NCBI GenBank assembly: GCA_000751295.2
Contig: CCMO02000001.1
Span: 3,376,615 to 3,440,614, forward strand
Length of the DNA: 64,000 nucleotides
Direction of reading: 5' to 3'
DNA from: a bacterium YEK0313
GTDB lineage: Bacteria > Pseudomonadota > Alphaproteobacteria > Rhizobiales > Phreatobacteraceae
The notes below the pieces were generated by a model, which saw only the letters and a list, made by a program, of their open reading frames with translations, was not told the origin of the DNA and made no database searches. A program made the translations under genes and the position numbers. Below, in pieces: positions 40,366-48,657 of the stretch (the stretch's first letter is position 1; each line of letters starts with the position of its first letter).

Positions 40366-41117
40366 CCGGCATTGCGGGCAGGGGGCTGAGGCTGATCCGC
40401 GGCGGCCGGGCGATCGTCGACGGCATGGATTTCGAGGCCGGCCCGAGCGGCGCGGTGGCCGTGGTCGGGCCGAACGGCGCGGGCAAGTCGACCCTGCTCA
40501 AGATCCTTGCCGGGCTCGAGCCCGATCATGCCGGCACGGTGACGATCGGCGGCCGGCCGCTGCCGACGCTGTCCGGGCGCGAACGAGCCGCCGCGCTCGG
40601 CTATGTGCCGCAGAACTTCACGCCCCATTGGGACATCACGCCGCGCATGCTGCTGGACATGGGCGCGGCGCGCGTGCCTGGGAGCGATGCCATGGCCGTC
40701 AATCGTGCGCTCGATGCCGGCGAGCTCGCCGAACTTGCCGACCGGCGCTGGTCCGGCCTCTCCGGCGGAGAACGCGCCCGCGCGCTGCTGGCGGCGGTCA
40801 CGGTCACCGATCCGCCGGTGCTGATCGCCGACGAGCCGGGCGCCAGCCTCGACATCCGCCACCGCATCGACCTCGTCCGCAGTTTCGCCGCGCGCGGCCG
40901 GTCGAAGCTCGTCATCGTCGCACTGCACGAGATCGAGCTCGCCACGACCTGGTTCGACCGCATCGTGGTGGTCGACCACGGCCGGATCGCGGCTGACATG
41001 CCGACCGCCGAACTGGTCGAGACCGATGTGCTGCGCCAGGTGTTTCAGGTCGCCTTCGAGACGGTCACGGTCGACGGCATCAAGGTCGCACGGCCGGCCG
41101 CCGGCCGGCACGTTTGA
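40362..41117 (+). CDS. btuD: cobalamin ABC transporter ATPase BtuD
   Basis: ABC ATPase of 251 residues: Walker A GPNGAGKSTLL, Q-loop YVPQNF, signature LSGGERARALL, Walker B PPVLIADEPGASLD and the switch histidine (VIVALHEIELA). It powers BtuC-mediated uptake. It is the last gene of the riboswitch-controlled btu operon and faces cobB. Confidence 0.94.
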   Translation: MTGIAGRGLRLIRGGRAIVDGMDFEAGPSGAVAVVGPNGAGKSTLLKILAGLEPDHAGTVTIGGRPLPTLSGRERAAALGYVPQNFTPHWDITPRMLLDMGAARVPGSDAMAVNRALDAGELAELADRRWSGLSGGERARALLAAVTVTDPPVLIADEPGASLDIRHRIDLVRSFAARGRSKLVIVALHEIELATTWFDRIVVVDHGRIAADMPTAELVETDVLRQVFQVAFETVTVDGIKVARPAAGRHV

Positions 41118-41139
41118 GGCTGAAGGCACCGACGGGTCG

Positions 41140-41159
41140 CCGGGGCGGATGATCCCCGG
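41140..41159. terminator. hairpin between convergent btuD and cobB
   Basis: CCGGGG-N8-CCCCGG lies midway in the 122-base gap between the two convergent operons. It could stop transcription in both directions. There is no T-tract, so Rho may be needed. Confidence 0.4.
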
Positions 41160-41239
41160 TACGCCATGATGAGGCACCCGCGGAGCGGGCCTCGCACCAC
41201 TGCCGCCCTCGATGCCATCTCCCGCGATCCGCGATCGGC

Positions 41240-42566
41240 TCAAGCCACGCGGCGCTCGATCGCGTGGAAAAACGATCCGGACACCCGGCCCCTGACATGG
41301 CCGACCGCCCCGAGCGCGGTGCCCTCGGCATCGACGGCCGCGCCGAGGGCACCTTCGGTGTCCTGTTCGAGGATCGTCGCATAGTGGAATTCATGGCCGG
41401 TGAGCCGGGCGCCCGCGGGGCCGAGGACGCTGTCGGCGAGGGTGGTCACCACCCGGTAGCCGAGCGACATGCGGCGCTTGGCGAAGCTCGTCGCCACCGG
41501 CAGCAGCCCCAGCATGGCGTGGCGCACGCCGTCGGAGGCCTCGATCGCCCGGCCGAGCACCATGTAGCCGCCGCACTCGCCGTGCACCGGCCGCGTCGCC
41601 GCGAAAGCCAGCATGCCGCGTCGAAAGCGCTCTGCCGCGGCAAGCTTGCCGGCATGCAGCTCCGGATAGCCGCCAGGCAGCCAGCAGGCGTCGGCATCGG
41701 CGGGCGGCGCTTCGTCGGCGAGCGGAGAAAAGGGCACGATCTCGGCGCCCGCGGCGCGCCAGCCGGCCTCGACATGGGGATAGACGAAGGAGAAGGCGGC
41801 ATCGCGCGCGACCGCGATGCGCTGGCCGGGCGGCGGGATTGCGGGAAGGATGGGCGCTCCGGCAGCGGCCCGCCGCGAGGGCATCGAGGTCGACGGCCTC
41901 GCTCACCGCCCGCGCCAGCGCGTCGAGCCGGGCATGGAGATCGGTGGTCTCGCCGGCCTGAACGAGGCCGAGATGGCGCTCGGGCAGGATCAGGCTCGCC
42001 TCGCGCGGCAGAGCACCGAACACGGTGAGCCCGATGCGGCGCATGCCATCCTCGACGAGCTTGCGGTGCCGAGGGCTCGCCACCTTGTTGAGGATGACGC
42101 CGGCAACGGTCAGGCGCGGGTCGTAGCCGACGCAGCCGAGCGCCACCGCCGCCGCCGACTGCGCCTGCCCGGAAACATCGATGACCAGCACGACCGGCCA
42201 GCCGCAGCGCGCGGCGATGTCGGCGCTGGCGCCGGTATGCCCCTGCGATCCGCGCACGCCGTCGAACAGGCCCATCGAGCCTTCGGCGATCACCAGGTCG
42301 CTGCCGTCCAGCGCATCCGCGGCAAGGCGCGCGACGAGCCCGTCCGACATGGCGAAACTGTCGAGATTGCAGCTCGGCGCGCCGGTCGCGGCGGCATGGA
42401 AGGCCGGATCGATGTAGTCGGGCCCGCATTTGATGCCGCGTACGGTGAGGCCGCGCGCCGCAAGCGCCCGCTGCAGGCCGAGCGTGATCGTGGTCTTGCC
42501 GGAACCGGAACGGGGGGCGGCGATGAGCAGGCCCCGTGCTCCCTCGGCTGGGCGGACGGCGCTCAT
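41240..42566 (-). pseudogene. cobB: cobyrinic acid a,c-diamide synthase, frameshifted
   Basis: Glutamine-dependent amidase of cobyrinate carboxylates a and c. The N-terminal half reads LLIAAPRSGSGKTTITLGLQRAL, CGPDYIDPAFH, EGSMGLFDG and LPERHLGL down to SEAVDLDALA. The C-terminal GATase half, with YPHVEAGWRAAGAEIVPFSP, WLPGGYPELHAGKLA, GECGGYMVLG and FHYATI, is in the next frame from about 41880. Dropping one G near 41870-41880 would join them as DALARAAAGAPILP. All the family blocks are present, so this is a very recent mutation, a sequencing error, or recoding. The start overlaps cobA by ATGA. Confidence 0.85.
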
Positions 42567-43351
42567 GCCTGGACCTCGGGCGCGATCAGGAAGCTTGCGA
42601 TCGCCGCGCGCAGCGGCGCGATGGCGCCGATCGCGATGATGGCCGGCGAGCGGATCCGGCCGGCGGCGCCGAGTCCGGGGAGCGCGCCGAGCGTCGTCTC
42701 GATCACCGCCTCCGCCGGCGTCGTCGCGCCATGCACGGCGATGACCGCCGTGTCCGGCGCAAGGCCGCCCCGGCCGAGCGCCGCCGCGATCGGCTCGAGA
42801 TTGGCCACCGCCATGTAGAGCACGATCGGCTGCCCGGTACGGGCAAGGCTCGCCCAATCGAGGCTCTTGTCCTCGGCAAGGTGGCCGGTCGCCAGGATCA
42901 CGGCGTGGTTGGAATCGCGCGAGGTGGCGGGGATGCCGTGCAACGCGAGGCTGCCGAGCCCGCTCGACACGCCGGGCACGACGCGGAAGCGGATGCCGGC
43001 CTCGGCCAGCGCCAGCGCCTCCTCGTGGCCGCGGCCGAAAATGAAGGGGTCGCCGCCCTTCAGGCGCAGCACCCGGCGGCCGGCGCGGGCATGGGTGACG
43101 AGCAGTTCGCTGATATCGGCCTGGCGCGGCGAGGGCCGGTGGCCACGCTTGCCGGCATTTTCGAGGATGGCGTCCGGCCGCGCGAGGCCGAGCACGCGCG
43201 GGTCGATCAGCGCGTCGTGCACGACCACATCCGCCGCCTGCAGCGCATGGGCCGCGGTCAGTGTCATCAGGCCCGGATCGCCCGGGCCGGCGCCGACCAG
43301 CCAGACGGTACCGGCCTCGAAGACGGGAAGAAAGGACGCGGGCACGTTCAT
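42563..43351 (-). CDS. cobA: uroporphyrinogen-III C-methyltransferase
   Basis: SAM-dependent methyltransferase of 262 residues making precorrin-2, the entry step to the corrin pathway. VWLVGAGPGDPGLMTLTAAHALQAADVVVHDALI, the GKRGHRPSPRQADISELLV segment, VLRLKGGDPFIFGRGHEE and FRVVPGVSSGLGSLALHGIPATSRD are standard. Overlaps cobM and cobB by ATGA. Confidence 0.95.
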   Translation of the reverse strand: MNVPASFLPVFEAGTVWLVGAGPGDPGLMTLTAAHALQAADVVVHDALIDPRVLGLARPDAILENAGKRGHRPSPRQADISELLVTHARAGRRVLRLKGGDPFIFGRGHEEALALAEAGIRFRVVPGVSSGLGSLALHGIPATSRDSNHAVILATGHLAEDKSLDWASLARTGQPIVLYMAVANLEPIAAALGRGGLAPDTAVIAVHGATTPAEAVIETTLGALPGLGAAGRIRSPAIIAIGAIAPLRAAIASFLIAPEVQA

Positions 43352-44124
43352 GCCACCGGCTCCCCGCCGTCGCGCGGCCGGAAACGCCGGTCGTAACCGC
43401 GCGAATAGAGCGCGCTCTCACGGAAATCCTCGGCGGCGAGGGCCGGCCCGACCAGGATCAGCGCGGTGCGCTCGAGCCCGGCTTCGGCAACCTTGGCCGC
43501 GATGTCGCCGAGCGTACCGGCCAGGACGCGCTCGTCCGGCCAGGACGCCCGGAACACGACGGCCACGGGGCAGTCGGCGCCATAGGCGGGCGTCAGCTCG
43601 GCCACCACCTTGTCGATGACATGGATCGAGAGGTGAATGGCCAGCGTCGCCCCCGTCGCGGCAAAGGCCGGAAGGGTTTCGCGCGGCGGCATGGAGGAGG
43701 CGCGGCCGCTGGTGCGGGTGAGCACCACCGACTGGGCGACCTCGGGCAAGGTCAGCTCGCGGCGCAGCAGCGCGGCGGCAGCCGAGAAGGCCGGCACGCC
43801 CGGCGTCACCGTATAGGCGATGCCGGCTGCGTCGAGGCGGCGCATCTGCTCGCCGACCGCGCTCCAGATCGACAGGTCGCCGGAATGGAGGCGGGCGACA
43901 TCCTCGCCGCGGGCTTCGGCCGCCGTGATCTCAGCCATGATGCCGTCGAGGTCAAGCGGCGCGGTGTCGACGATGCGGGCGCCCGGCGGACACCAGCCAA
44001 GCACCGCCTTGGGGATCAGCGATCCCGCATAGAGGCAGACCGGACATTGCTCGATCAAGGTCCGGCCGCGCACGGTGATGAGGTCGGCGGCGCCCGGGCC
44101 GGCGCCGATGAAGTGAACGGTCAT
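43348..44124 (-). CDS. cobM: precorrin-4 C11-methyltransferase
   Basis: A 258-residue cobalamin methyltransferase: VHFIGAGPGAADLITVRGRTLIEQCPVCLYAGSLIP, ARLHSGDLSIWSAVGEQMRRL, TVTPGVPAFSAAAALLRRELTLPEVAQSVVLTRTSGRAS and SIHVIDKVV fit CobM. It methylates C-11 of precorrin-4. Overlaps cobE and cobA by ATGA. Confidence 0.95.
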   Translation of the reverse strand: MTVHFIGAGPGAADLITVRGRTLIEQCPVCLYAGSLIPKAVLGWCPPGARIVDTAPLDLDGIMAEITAAEARGEDVARLHSGDLSIWSAVGEQMRRLDAAGIAYTVTPGVPAFSAAAALLRRELTLPEVAQSVVLTRTSGRASSMPPRETLPAFAATGATLAIHLSIHVIDKVVAELTPAYGADCPVAVVFRASWPDERVLAGTLGDIAAKVAEAGLERTALILVGPALAAEDFRESALYSRGYDRRFRPRDGGEPVA

Positions 44125-44516
44125 GATCTGTTTCCGAAGGCGAGGGCGCAGGTGACCCGGCCGAGAACGATGCGGGGCAGAGCAAGGCGAGCCGCGGGGC
44201 CGGCTGCCGCAAGCGCCGCGGCTTCGGCCACCGAGCCGACGCCGAACAGCGCCACCACCCGCGTCGAGCGGGTGGTGGCGCCGGCATCCTCGCCGCGCAG
44301 GGCTTCGTCGGGAATGCCGACGAGCGGCAGGCCGAGCCCTTGCGCAAAGGCGACGAGCCCCGGTTCGCCGGCCCGCGCGGCGGTCGTCGCGATCCGGTCG
44401 ACCGCGCCCAGGTCGAGATCGAGCCGGCCGAGCGCCGCCTGGACGCAGGCGGCGATCTCGTCGCGCCCTGTCGCCGGCCGCAGGCCAAGTCCGACGCTGA
44501 CGTTCTGGCCCGTCAT
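44121..44516 (-). CDS. cobE: cobalamin biosynthesis protein CobE
   Basis: A 131-residue protein equivalent to the C-terminal domain of CbiG: VSVGLGLRPATGRDEIAACVQAALGRL, DRIATTAARAGEPGLVAFAQGLGLPLVGIP, and GVGSVAEAAALAAAG. Its exact step is unclear; it accompanies the ring-contraction methyltransferases. I chose ATG 44516, which makes ATGA with cobL; ATG 44534 would add six residues. Confidence 0.9.
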   Translation of the reverse strand: MTGQNVSVGLGLRPATGRDEIAACVQAALGRLDLDLGAVDRIATTAARAGEPGLVAFAQGLGLPLVGIPDEALRGEDAGATTRSTRVVALFGVGSVAEAAALAAAGPAARLALPRIVLGRVTCALAFGNRS

Positions 44517-45769
44517 GGCTTCACCACCCGCCATTGCGTCACCGGCATGGCCTGGCGCCAGCCGTGCAGCCCGCCGACCGGGTCGAGACGGGCGACCGAC
44601 AGGCGGCGCATGCTGCCGCCATGGATGCCGAACAGTCCGGCAAGGCGCGCTTCACCCTCCAGCGTGACCGCGTTGGTGACCAGCCGGCCACCAGCCGACA
44701 GCGCGGCCCAGGCCGCCTCGAACAGGCCTGCATCGCCGATGCCGCCGCCAATGAAGATCGCATCCGGCTGAGGCAGACGGCCGAGCGCGGCCGGCGCCTC
44801 GCCTTCGACAATGGCGAGGTCGGGCACGCCGAGGGCGAGCGCATTGGCGCGGATGCGCGCCGCGCGATCCGGCCGCGCTTCCACCGCATGGGCGCGGTTG
44901 GCCGGGTGGCGCAGGCACCATTCGATGCCGATCGAGCCCGAGCCCGCGCCAACGTCCCAGAGCATCTCGCCACGCCGGGGCGCGAGCGCCGCCAGCGTCA
45001 CGGCGCGGATCTCGGCCTTGGTGAGCTGGCCGTCATGGGCGAACCAGTCGTCGTCGAGACCGGGGCTGAGCGGCACGACGCGCGCGCCGGGGCCGGCCTT
45101 CACGCTCAGGGCGATGATGTTGAGCGGATCGATATCGGCGAGGTCGAACCCGTCGGCCGACGCCTCGCGCCGCCGCTCGCGCGGGCCGCCGAGGGCTTCC
45201 AGGACGGCGAGGCGCGAACCGCCGAGGCCGCGCGCCGCCAGCAGGGCGGCGAGCCTGGCCGGCGTCGAGCCGTCCCACGAGAGAGCCAGGATCCGCGCGC
45301 CCGGCTGGAGCTGCGGAATGATGCGTTCGAGCGCCCGGCCGTGAAGCGAAACCAGCGCGCAGTCCTGCAGGGCCCAGCCGAGCCGGGCGGCGGCGAGGCT
45401 GAAGGCGGAGGGCTGCGGCAGCACCTCCATCTCCGCCACCGCAACATGGGCGCCGAGGGTCGTGCCGATGCCGTAGTGGAACGGATCGCCCGAGGCGAGC
45501 ACGCAGACCGGCCTGCCGCGACGGGCCAGAATGGCCGGGAAGGCGTCCTGGATCGGGCTCGGCCAGGCGAGCGTCGCCTGGTCCGGCCGAAGCGGCGCGA
45601 CGAGGCCGAGATGGCGCGCGCCGCCGACGACGAGTTCCGCCGCGTCGAGCGCCGCCAGGGCCCGCGCCGAAAGCCCGGTCCGGCCGTCCTCGCCGAGGCC
45701 GACAATGCTCAGCCAGGGCTTGCCCACGCCGCTCGACAGAACCTTCGCGTTCGGCAACAAGTCAGCCAT
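44513..45769 (-). CDS. cobL: precorrin-6Y C5,15-methyltransferase (decarboxylating)
   Basis: Bifunctional enzyme of 418 residues. The N-terminal methyltransferase (about 15-225; WLSIVGLGEDGRTGLSARALAAL, LASGDPFHYGIGTTL) acts at C-5 or C-15, and the C-terminal CbiT-like domain (about 235-415; MLWDVGAGSGSIGIEWCLRHP) does the decarboxylation and second methylation. ATG 45769 overlaps the divergent cobK start within CATG. A GTG at 45727, nearer to the family start, is an alternative. Confidence 0.93.
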   Translation of the reverse strand: MADLLPNAKVLSSGVGKPWLSIVGLGEDGRTGLSARALAALDAAELVVGGARHLGLVAPLRPDQATLAWPSPIQDAFPAILARRGRPVCVLASGDPFHYGIGTTLGAHVAVAEMEVLPQPSAFSLAAARLGWALQDCALVSLHGRALERIIPQLQPGARILALSWDGSTPARLAALLAARGLGGSRLAVLEALGGPRERRREASADGFDLADIDPLNIIALSVKAGPGARVVPLSPGLDDDWFAHDGQLTKAEIRAVTLAALAPRRGEMLWDVGAGSGSIGIEWCLRHPANRAHAVEARPDRAARIRANALALGVPDLAIVEGEAPAALGRLPQPDAIFIGGGIGDAGLFEAAWAALSAGGRLVTNAVTLEGEARLAGLFGIHGGSMRRLSVARLDPVGGLHGWRQAMPVTQWRVVKP

Positions 45770-46532
45770 GACGATCCTGATCCTCGGCGGCACGACGGAA
45801 GCGGCTGAACTCGCGCGGCATCTGGCCGAGCGCCATCCCGGCGTCGCCGCCGAGATCTCGCTCGCCGGCCGCACCCGCACGCCGAAGCCCCTGGCCGTGC
45901 CGACCCGGATCGGCGGCTTCGGCGGCGTGGCTGGCCTTGCGGCCTATCTGGCCGGCCATGGAATTGCGGCGGTGGTCGACGCGACCCATCCCTTCGCCGC
46001 GGTCATGCCCTTCAACGCCGCCGCGGCCTGCCGGGCGGCCGGCGTGCCGCTGCTGGCGCTGCGCCGGCCCGCCTGGATCGCCAAGCCCGGCGATCGCTGG
46101 AACCTGGTCGCGACCATGGCCGCCGCTGCCGACGCGCTCGGCAGAGAGCCGCGCCGGGTGTTCCTGACCATCGGACGGCAGGAGCTCGGCGCCTTCGCGG
46201 CCCAGCCGCAGCATGCCTATCTCGTCCGCAGCATCGAACCGATCGGCGGCGTCCTGGACGGCCTTGCCGTCACGACGATCGAGGCACGGGGGCCCTTCAC
46301 CGAGGCGAAGGAGGCCGCGCTGATGCGCATGCACCGCATCGAGATCGTCGTCAGCAAGAATGCCGGCGGCGGCCAGACCAAGGCGAAACTCGCGGCGGCG
46401 CGCAGCCTCGGGCTGCCCGTGGTCATGGTGCAGCGGCCGGCGAAACCGCCCGTCGAGACGGTGGCGACCATCGGCGCGGCTGTGACCTGGCTCAGCCATC
46501 ACGGCCTCGTCCCGACCGATCGCGGCGTATAG
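45768..46532 (+). CDS. cobK: precorrin-6A reductase
   Basis: NADPH-dependent reductase of 254 residues: ILILGGTTEAAELARHLAERH, VVDATHPFAAVMPFNAAAACRAAGVPLLALRRPAW, VFLTIGRQELGAFA and IVVSKNAGGGQTKAKLAAARSLGLPVVMVQRP. It is the only plus-strand gene inside this minus-strand synthesis cluster. Its first base pairs overlap the cobL start and its last 34 bases overlap the end of cobJ. No ribosome site is visible before ATG. Confidence 0.94.
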   Translation: MTILILGGTTEAAELARHLAERHPGVAAEISLAGRTRTPKPLAVPTRIGGFGGVAGLAAYLAGHGIAAVVDATHPFAAVMPFNAAAACRAAGVPLLALRRPAWIAKPGDRWNLVATMAAAADALGREPRRVFLTIGRQELGAFAAQPQHAYLVRSIEPIGGVLDGLAVTTIEARGPFTEAKEAALMRMHRIEIVVSKNAGGGQTKAKLAAARSLGLPVVMVQRPAKPPVETVATIGAAVTWLSHHGLVPTDRGV

Positions 46533-47269
46533 ACGAAGGCCTCGCCGCTCTCGCGCGCCACCAGCCGGGTGGTCGAGGCGCCGATCAGCACCAGGGTCGC
46601 CATGTCGGCACCGGCGGCGGCGGCGGCCGCGCTGGCTGCGGTCAGGATGCGCACGGCCTCGTCGGGGCGGCCGATGGCGCGGGCAAACACCACCGGGGTG
46701 GCAGCCGGCCGCGCCGTGGCGACACGTTTCAGGGCTTCGCCGAGCTGCCAGGGGCGCGCCTTGGAAATCGGATTGTAGAGCGCGATGACGAAATCGGCCG
46801 AAAGCGCGGCGTCCAGCCGGTGGAGGATGACCTCCCAGGGCTTGAGATTGTCGGACAGGGACATCGCGCAGAAATCGCCGCCGAGCGGCGCCCCGATCCG
46901 CGCGGCCGCCGCCAGCATGGCGGTGATCCCGGGCTCGACATGGATGCCGACGTCGCGCCACCTGGGCGGATCGGTCTCGTAGGCCTCGAACAGCGCCGCC
47001 GCCATGGCGAAGACGCCGGGATCGCCGCCCGAGACCACCGCTACCCTTGCCCCGCCTGCGGCAAGGTCGAGCGCCGCGCGGGCCCGGTCGACCTCGACCC
47101 GGTTGTCGGACGGATGCCGGCGCTGCCCGGCCTGCGCCGGCACCCGGTCGACATAGGGGCCGTAGCCGACGATGTCGGTGGCCGCGGCGAGCGCCGCCGC
47201 GGCGGCCGGCGTCAGATAGCGCGGATCGCCGGGGCCGAGCCCGATGACGCTGACCGTGCCCGCCGTCAC
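46499..47269 (-). CDS. cobJ: precorrin-3B C17-methyltransferase
   Basis: A 256-residue methyltransferase of the ring-contraction step: VSVIGLGPGDPRYLTPAAAAALAAATDIVGYGPYVDRV, NRVEVDRARAALDLAAGGARVAVVSGGDPGVFAMAAALFEA, DFCAMSLSDNLKPWEVILHRL and YNPISKARPWQLGEAL. Overlaps cobI by ATGA; tail-to-tail overlap with cobK. Confidence 0.95.
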   Translation of the reverse strand: MTAGTVSVIGLGPGDPRYLTPAAAAALAAATDIVGYGPYVDRVPAQAGQRRHPSDNRVEVDRARAALDLAAGGARVAVVSGGDPGVFAMAAALFEAYETDPPRWRDVGIHVEPGITAMLAAAARIGAPLGGDFCAMSLSDNLKPWEVILHRLDAALSADFVIALYNPISKARPWQLGEALKRVATARPAATPVVFARAIGRPDEAVRILTAASAAAAAAGADMATLVLIGASTTRLVARESGEAFVYTPRSVGTRP

Positions 47270-48006
47270 AGCCGCCGTCCTTCGCCAGGCACGAGGATCA
47301 TGGAGAAATAGGGCGCCTCGTCATCGGTCTTGGCGGCGAGTGGCAGGATGACCTGGTCGGTCATGCTGGCGCGCTCGACATAGATCGCCCGCTCGACGAG
47401 GCCGGCCGCGGCGAGCGCGCGCCTGACCTTCGGAAAGTTGCGGCCGATCTTCATGATGACCGCCGCGTCGGTATCGCCGAGCCGGCGCGCGAGCTCGGCC
47501 TCGGGCAGGGTGCCGGGCAGGACGGTCAGGACGTCGTCGCCCCAGGTCATGGGCGCGGCGGCGAGCGTCCAGGCGCCGGACATGCCGGTGATCCCGGGCA
47601 CCACCTCGAAGGCGTAGCGCGGCGCGAGCCGCCGCCAGAGATGCATCAGCGAGCCGTAGAAGAACGGGTCGCCCTCGCAGAGAATGGCGACGCAGCGCCC
47701 CGCCTCGACCTCGGTGGCGACCCTCGCGGCCGATTCCGCGTAGAACTCCGCCATCGGATTGACATAGGCGGGATCGGCGACCGGCGCCTCCGTCGTCACG
47801 GGATAGACGAGCGCGATCTCGCGGGCCGGATCCGGGCCGACCAGCCGGTCGGCGATGGTGCGTGCATTGCCGCGCTGGCCCTTCTTGCAGAAATGAACCA
47901 GGCGATCGGCGCGGCCGAGAATGTCGCGCGCCCTGACCGTGACATAGGCGGGATCGCCGGGCCCGAGCCCGACGCCGTAGAGCGCGGCGGTATCAGACAT
48001 GACCAC
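47266..48006 (-). CDS. cobI: precorrin-2 C20-methyltransferase
   Basis: A 246-residue methyltransferase: LYGVGLGPGDPAYVTVRARDILGRADRLVHFCKKGQRGNARTIAD, ILCEGDPFFYGSLMHLWRRL, EVVPGITGMSGAWTLAAAPMTWGDDVLTVLPGTL and IMKIGRNFPKVRRAL. I chose GTG 48006 because AGGAG lies 6 bases upstream; ATG 48000 is possible but spaced too far from the ribosome site. Confidence 0.94.
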   Translation of the reverse strand: MVMSDTAALYGVGLGPGDPAYVTVRARDILGRADRLVHFCKKGQRGNARTIADRLVGPDPAREIALVYPVTTEAPVADPAYVNPMAEFYAESAARVATEVEAGRCVAILCEGDPFFYGSLMHLWRRLAPRYAFEVVPGITGMSGAWTLAAAPMTWGDDVLTVLPGTLPEAELARRLGDTDAAVIMKIGRNFPKVRRALAAAGLVERAIYVERASMTDQVILPLAAKTDDEAPYFSMILVPGEGRRL

Positions 48007-48009
48007 GCA

Positions 48010-48657
48010 TCACTCCTGGGCGCTCGCGAGCGCATTGACGGCGGCCGCGGCCATGGCCCGGCCGCCGCGCCGGCCGTGCACGACGAGATGGGGCACGCGC
48101 CGGTCGGCGGCGAGCGCCGCCTTGGATTCGGCGGCACCGATGAAGCCGACGGGAATGCCGATCACCGCCGCCGGCAGGGGCGCGCCGGCATCGAACATTT
48201 CCAGCAGGCGGAACAGCGATGTCGGGGCATTGCCGATCACCACGACGCTGCCCGAAAGCTGCTCGCGCCAGAGCTCCATGGCGGCCGCCGAGCGCGTGGT
48301 TCCGGCGGCGCGCGCCATGTCCGCGACGCGCGGATCGTCGAGCGTGCAGATGACCGCATTGTGCGCCGGCAGGCGCGAGCGGGTGATGCCGAAGGCGACC
48401 ATCTTGGCATCGCACAGGATCGGCGCCCCCGCCTTCAGCGCCGTCTCGGCAGCCCCGGCGAAATCGGCGGACATGTCGACGTCGGCGGGCAGGTCGGTCA
48501 TGCCGCAGGCATGAATCATCCGCACCACGACCCGCTCGGCCGCGCCCGTGAAGCGGGCGAGATCGGCCTCGGCGCGGATCGTCGCGAAGGAGCGCGCATA
48601 GATCTCGGCGCCGTCACGCAGATAGGATTGGCGGTCTGCCGCCTCGGCGGTCGTCAC
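48010..48657 (-). CDS. cobH: precorrin-8X methylmutase
   Basis: Moves the C-11 methyl to C-12 to form hydrogenobyrinate (215 residues). AERVVVRMIHACGMTDLPADVDMS contains the catalytic histidine; GAPILCDAKMVAFGITRSRLPAHNAVICTLDDPRV and VVIGNAPTSLFRLLEMFDAGAPLPAAVIGIPVGFIGAAESKAAL are conserved. Overlaps cobG by ATGA. Confidence 0.95.
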   Translation of the reverse strand: MTTAEAADRQSYLRDGAEIYARSFATIRAEADLARFTGAAERVVVRMIHACGMTDLPADVDMSADFAGAAETALKAGAPILCDAKMVAFGITRSRLPAHNAVICTLDDPRVADMARAAGTTRSAAAMELWREQLSGSVVVIGNAPTSLFRLLEMFDAGAPLPAAVIGIPVGFIGAAESKAALAADRRVPHLVVHGRRGGRAMAAAAVNALASAQE

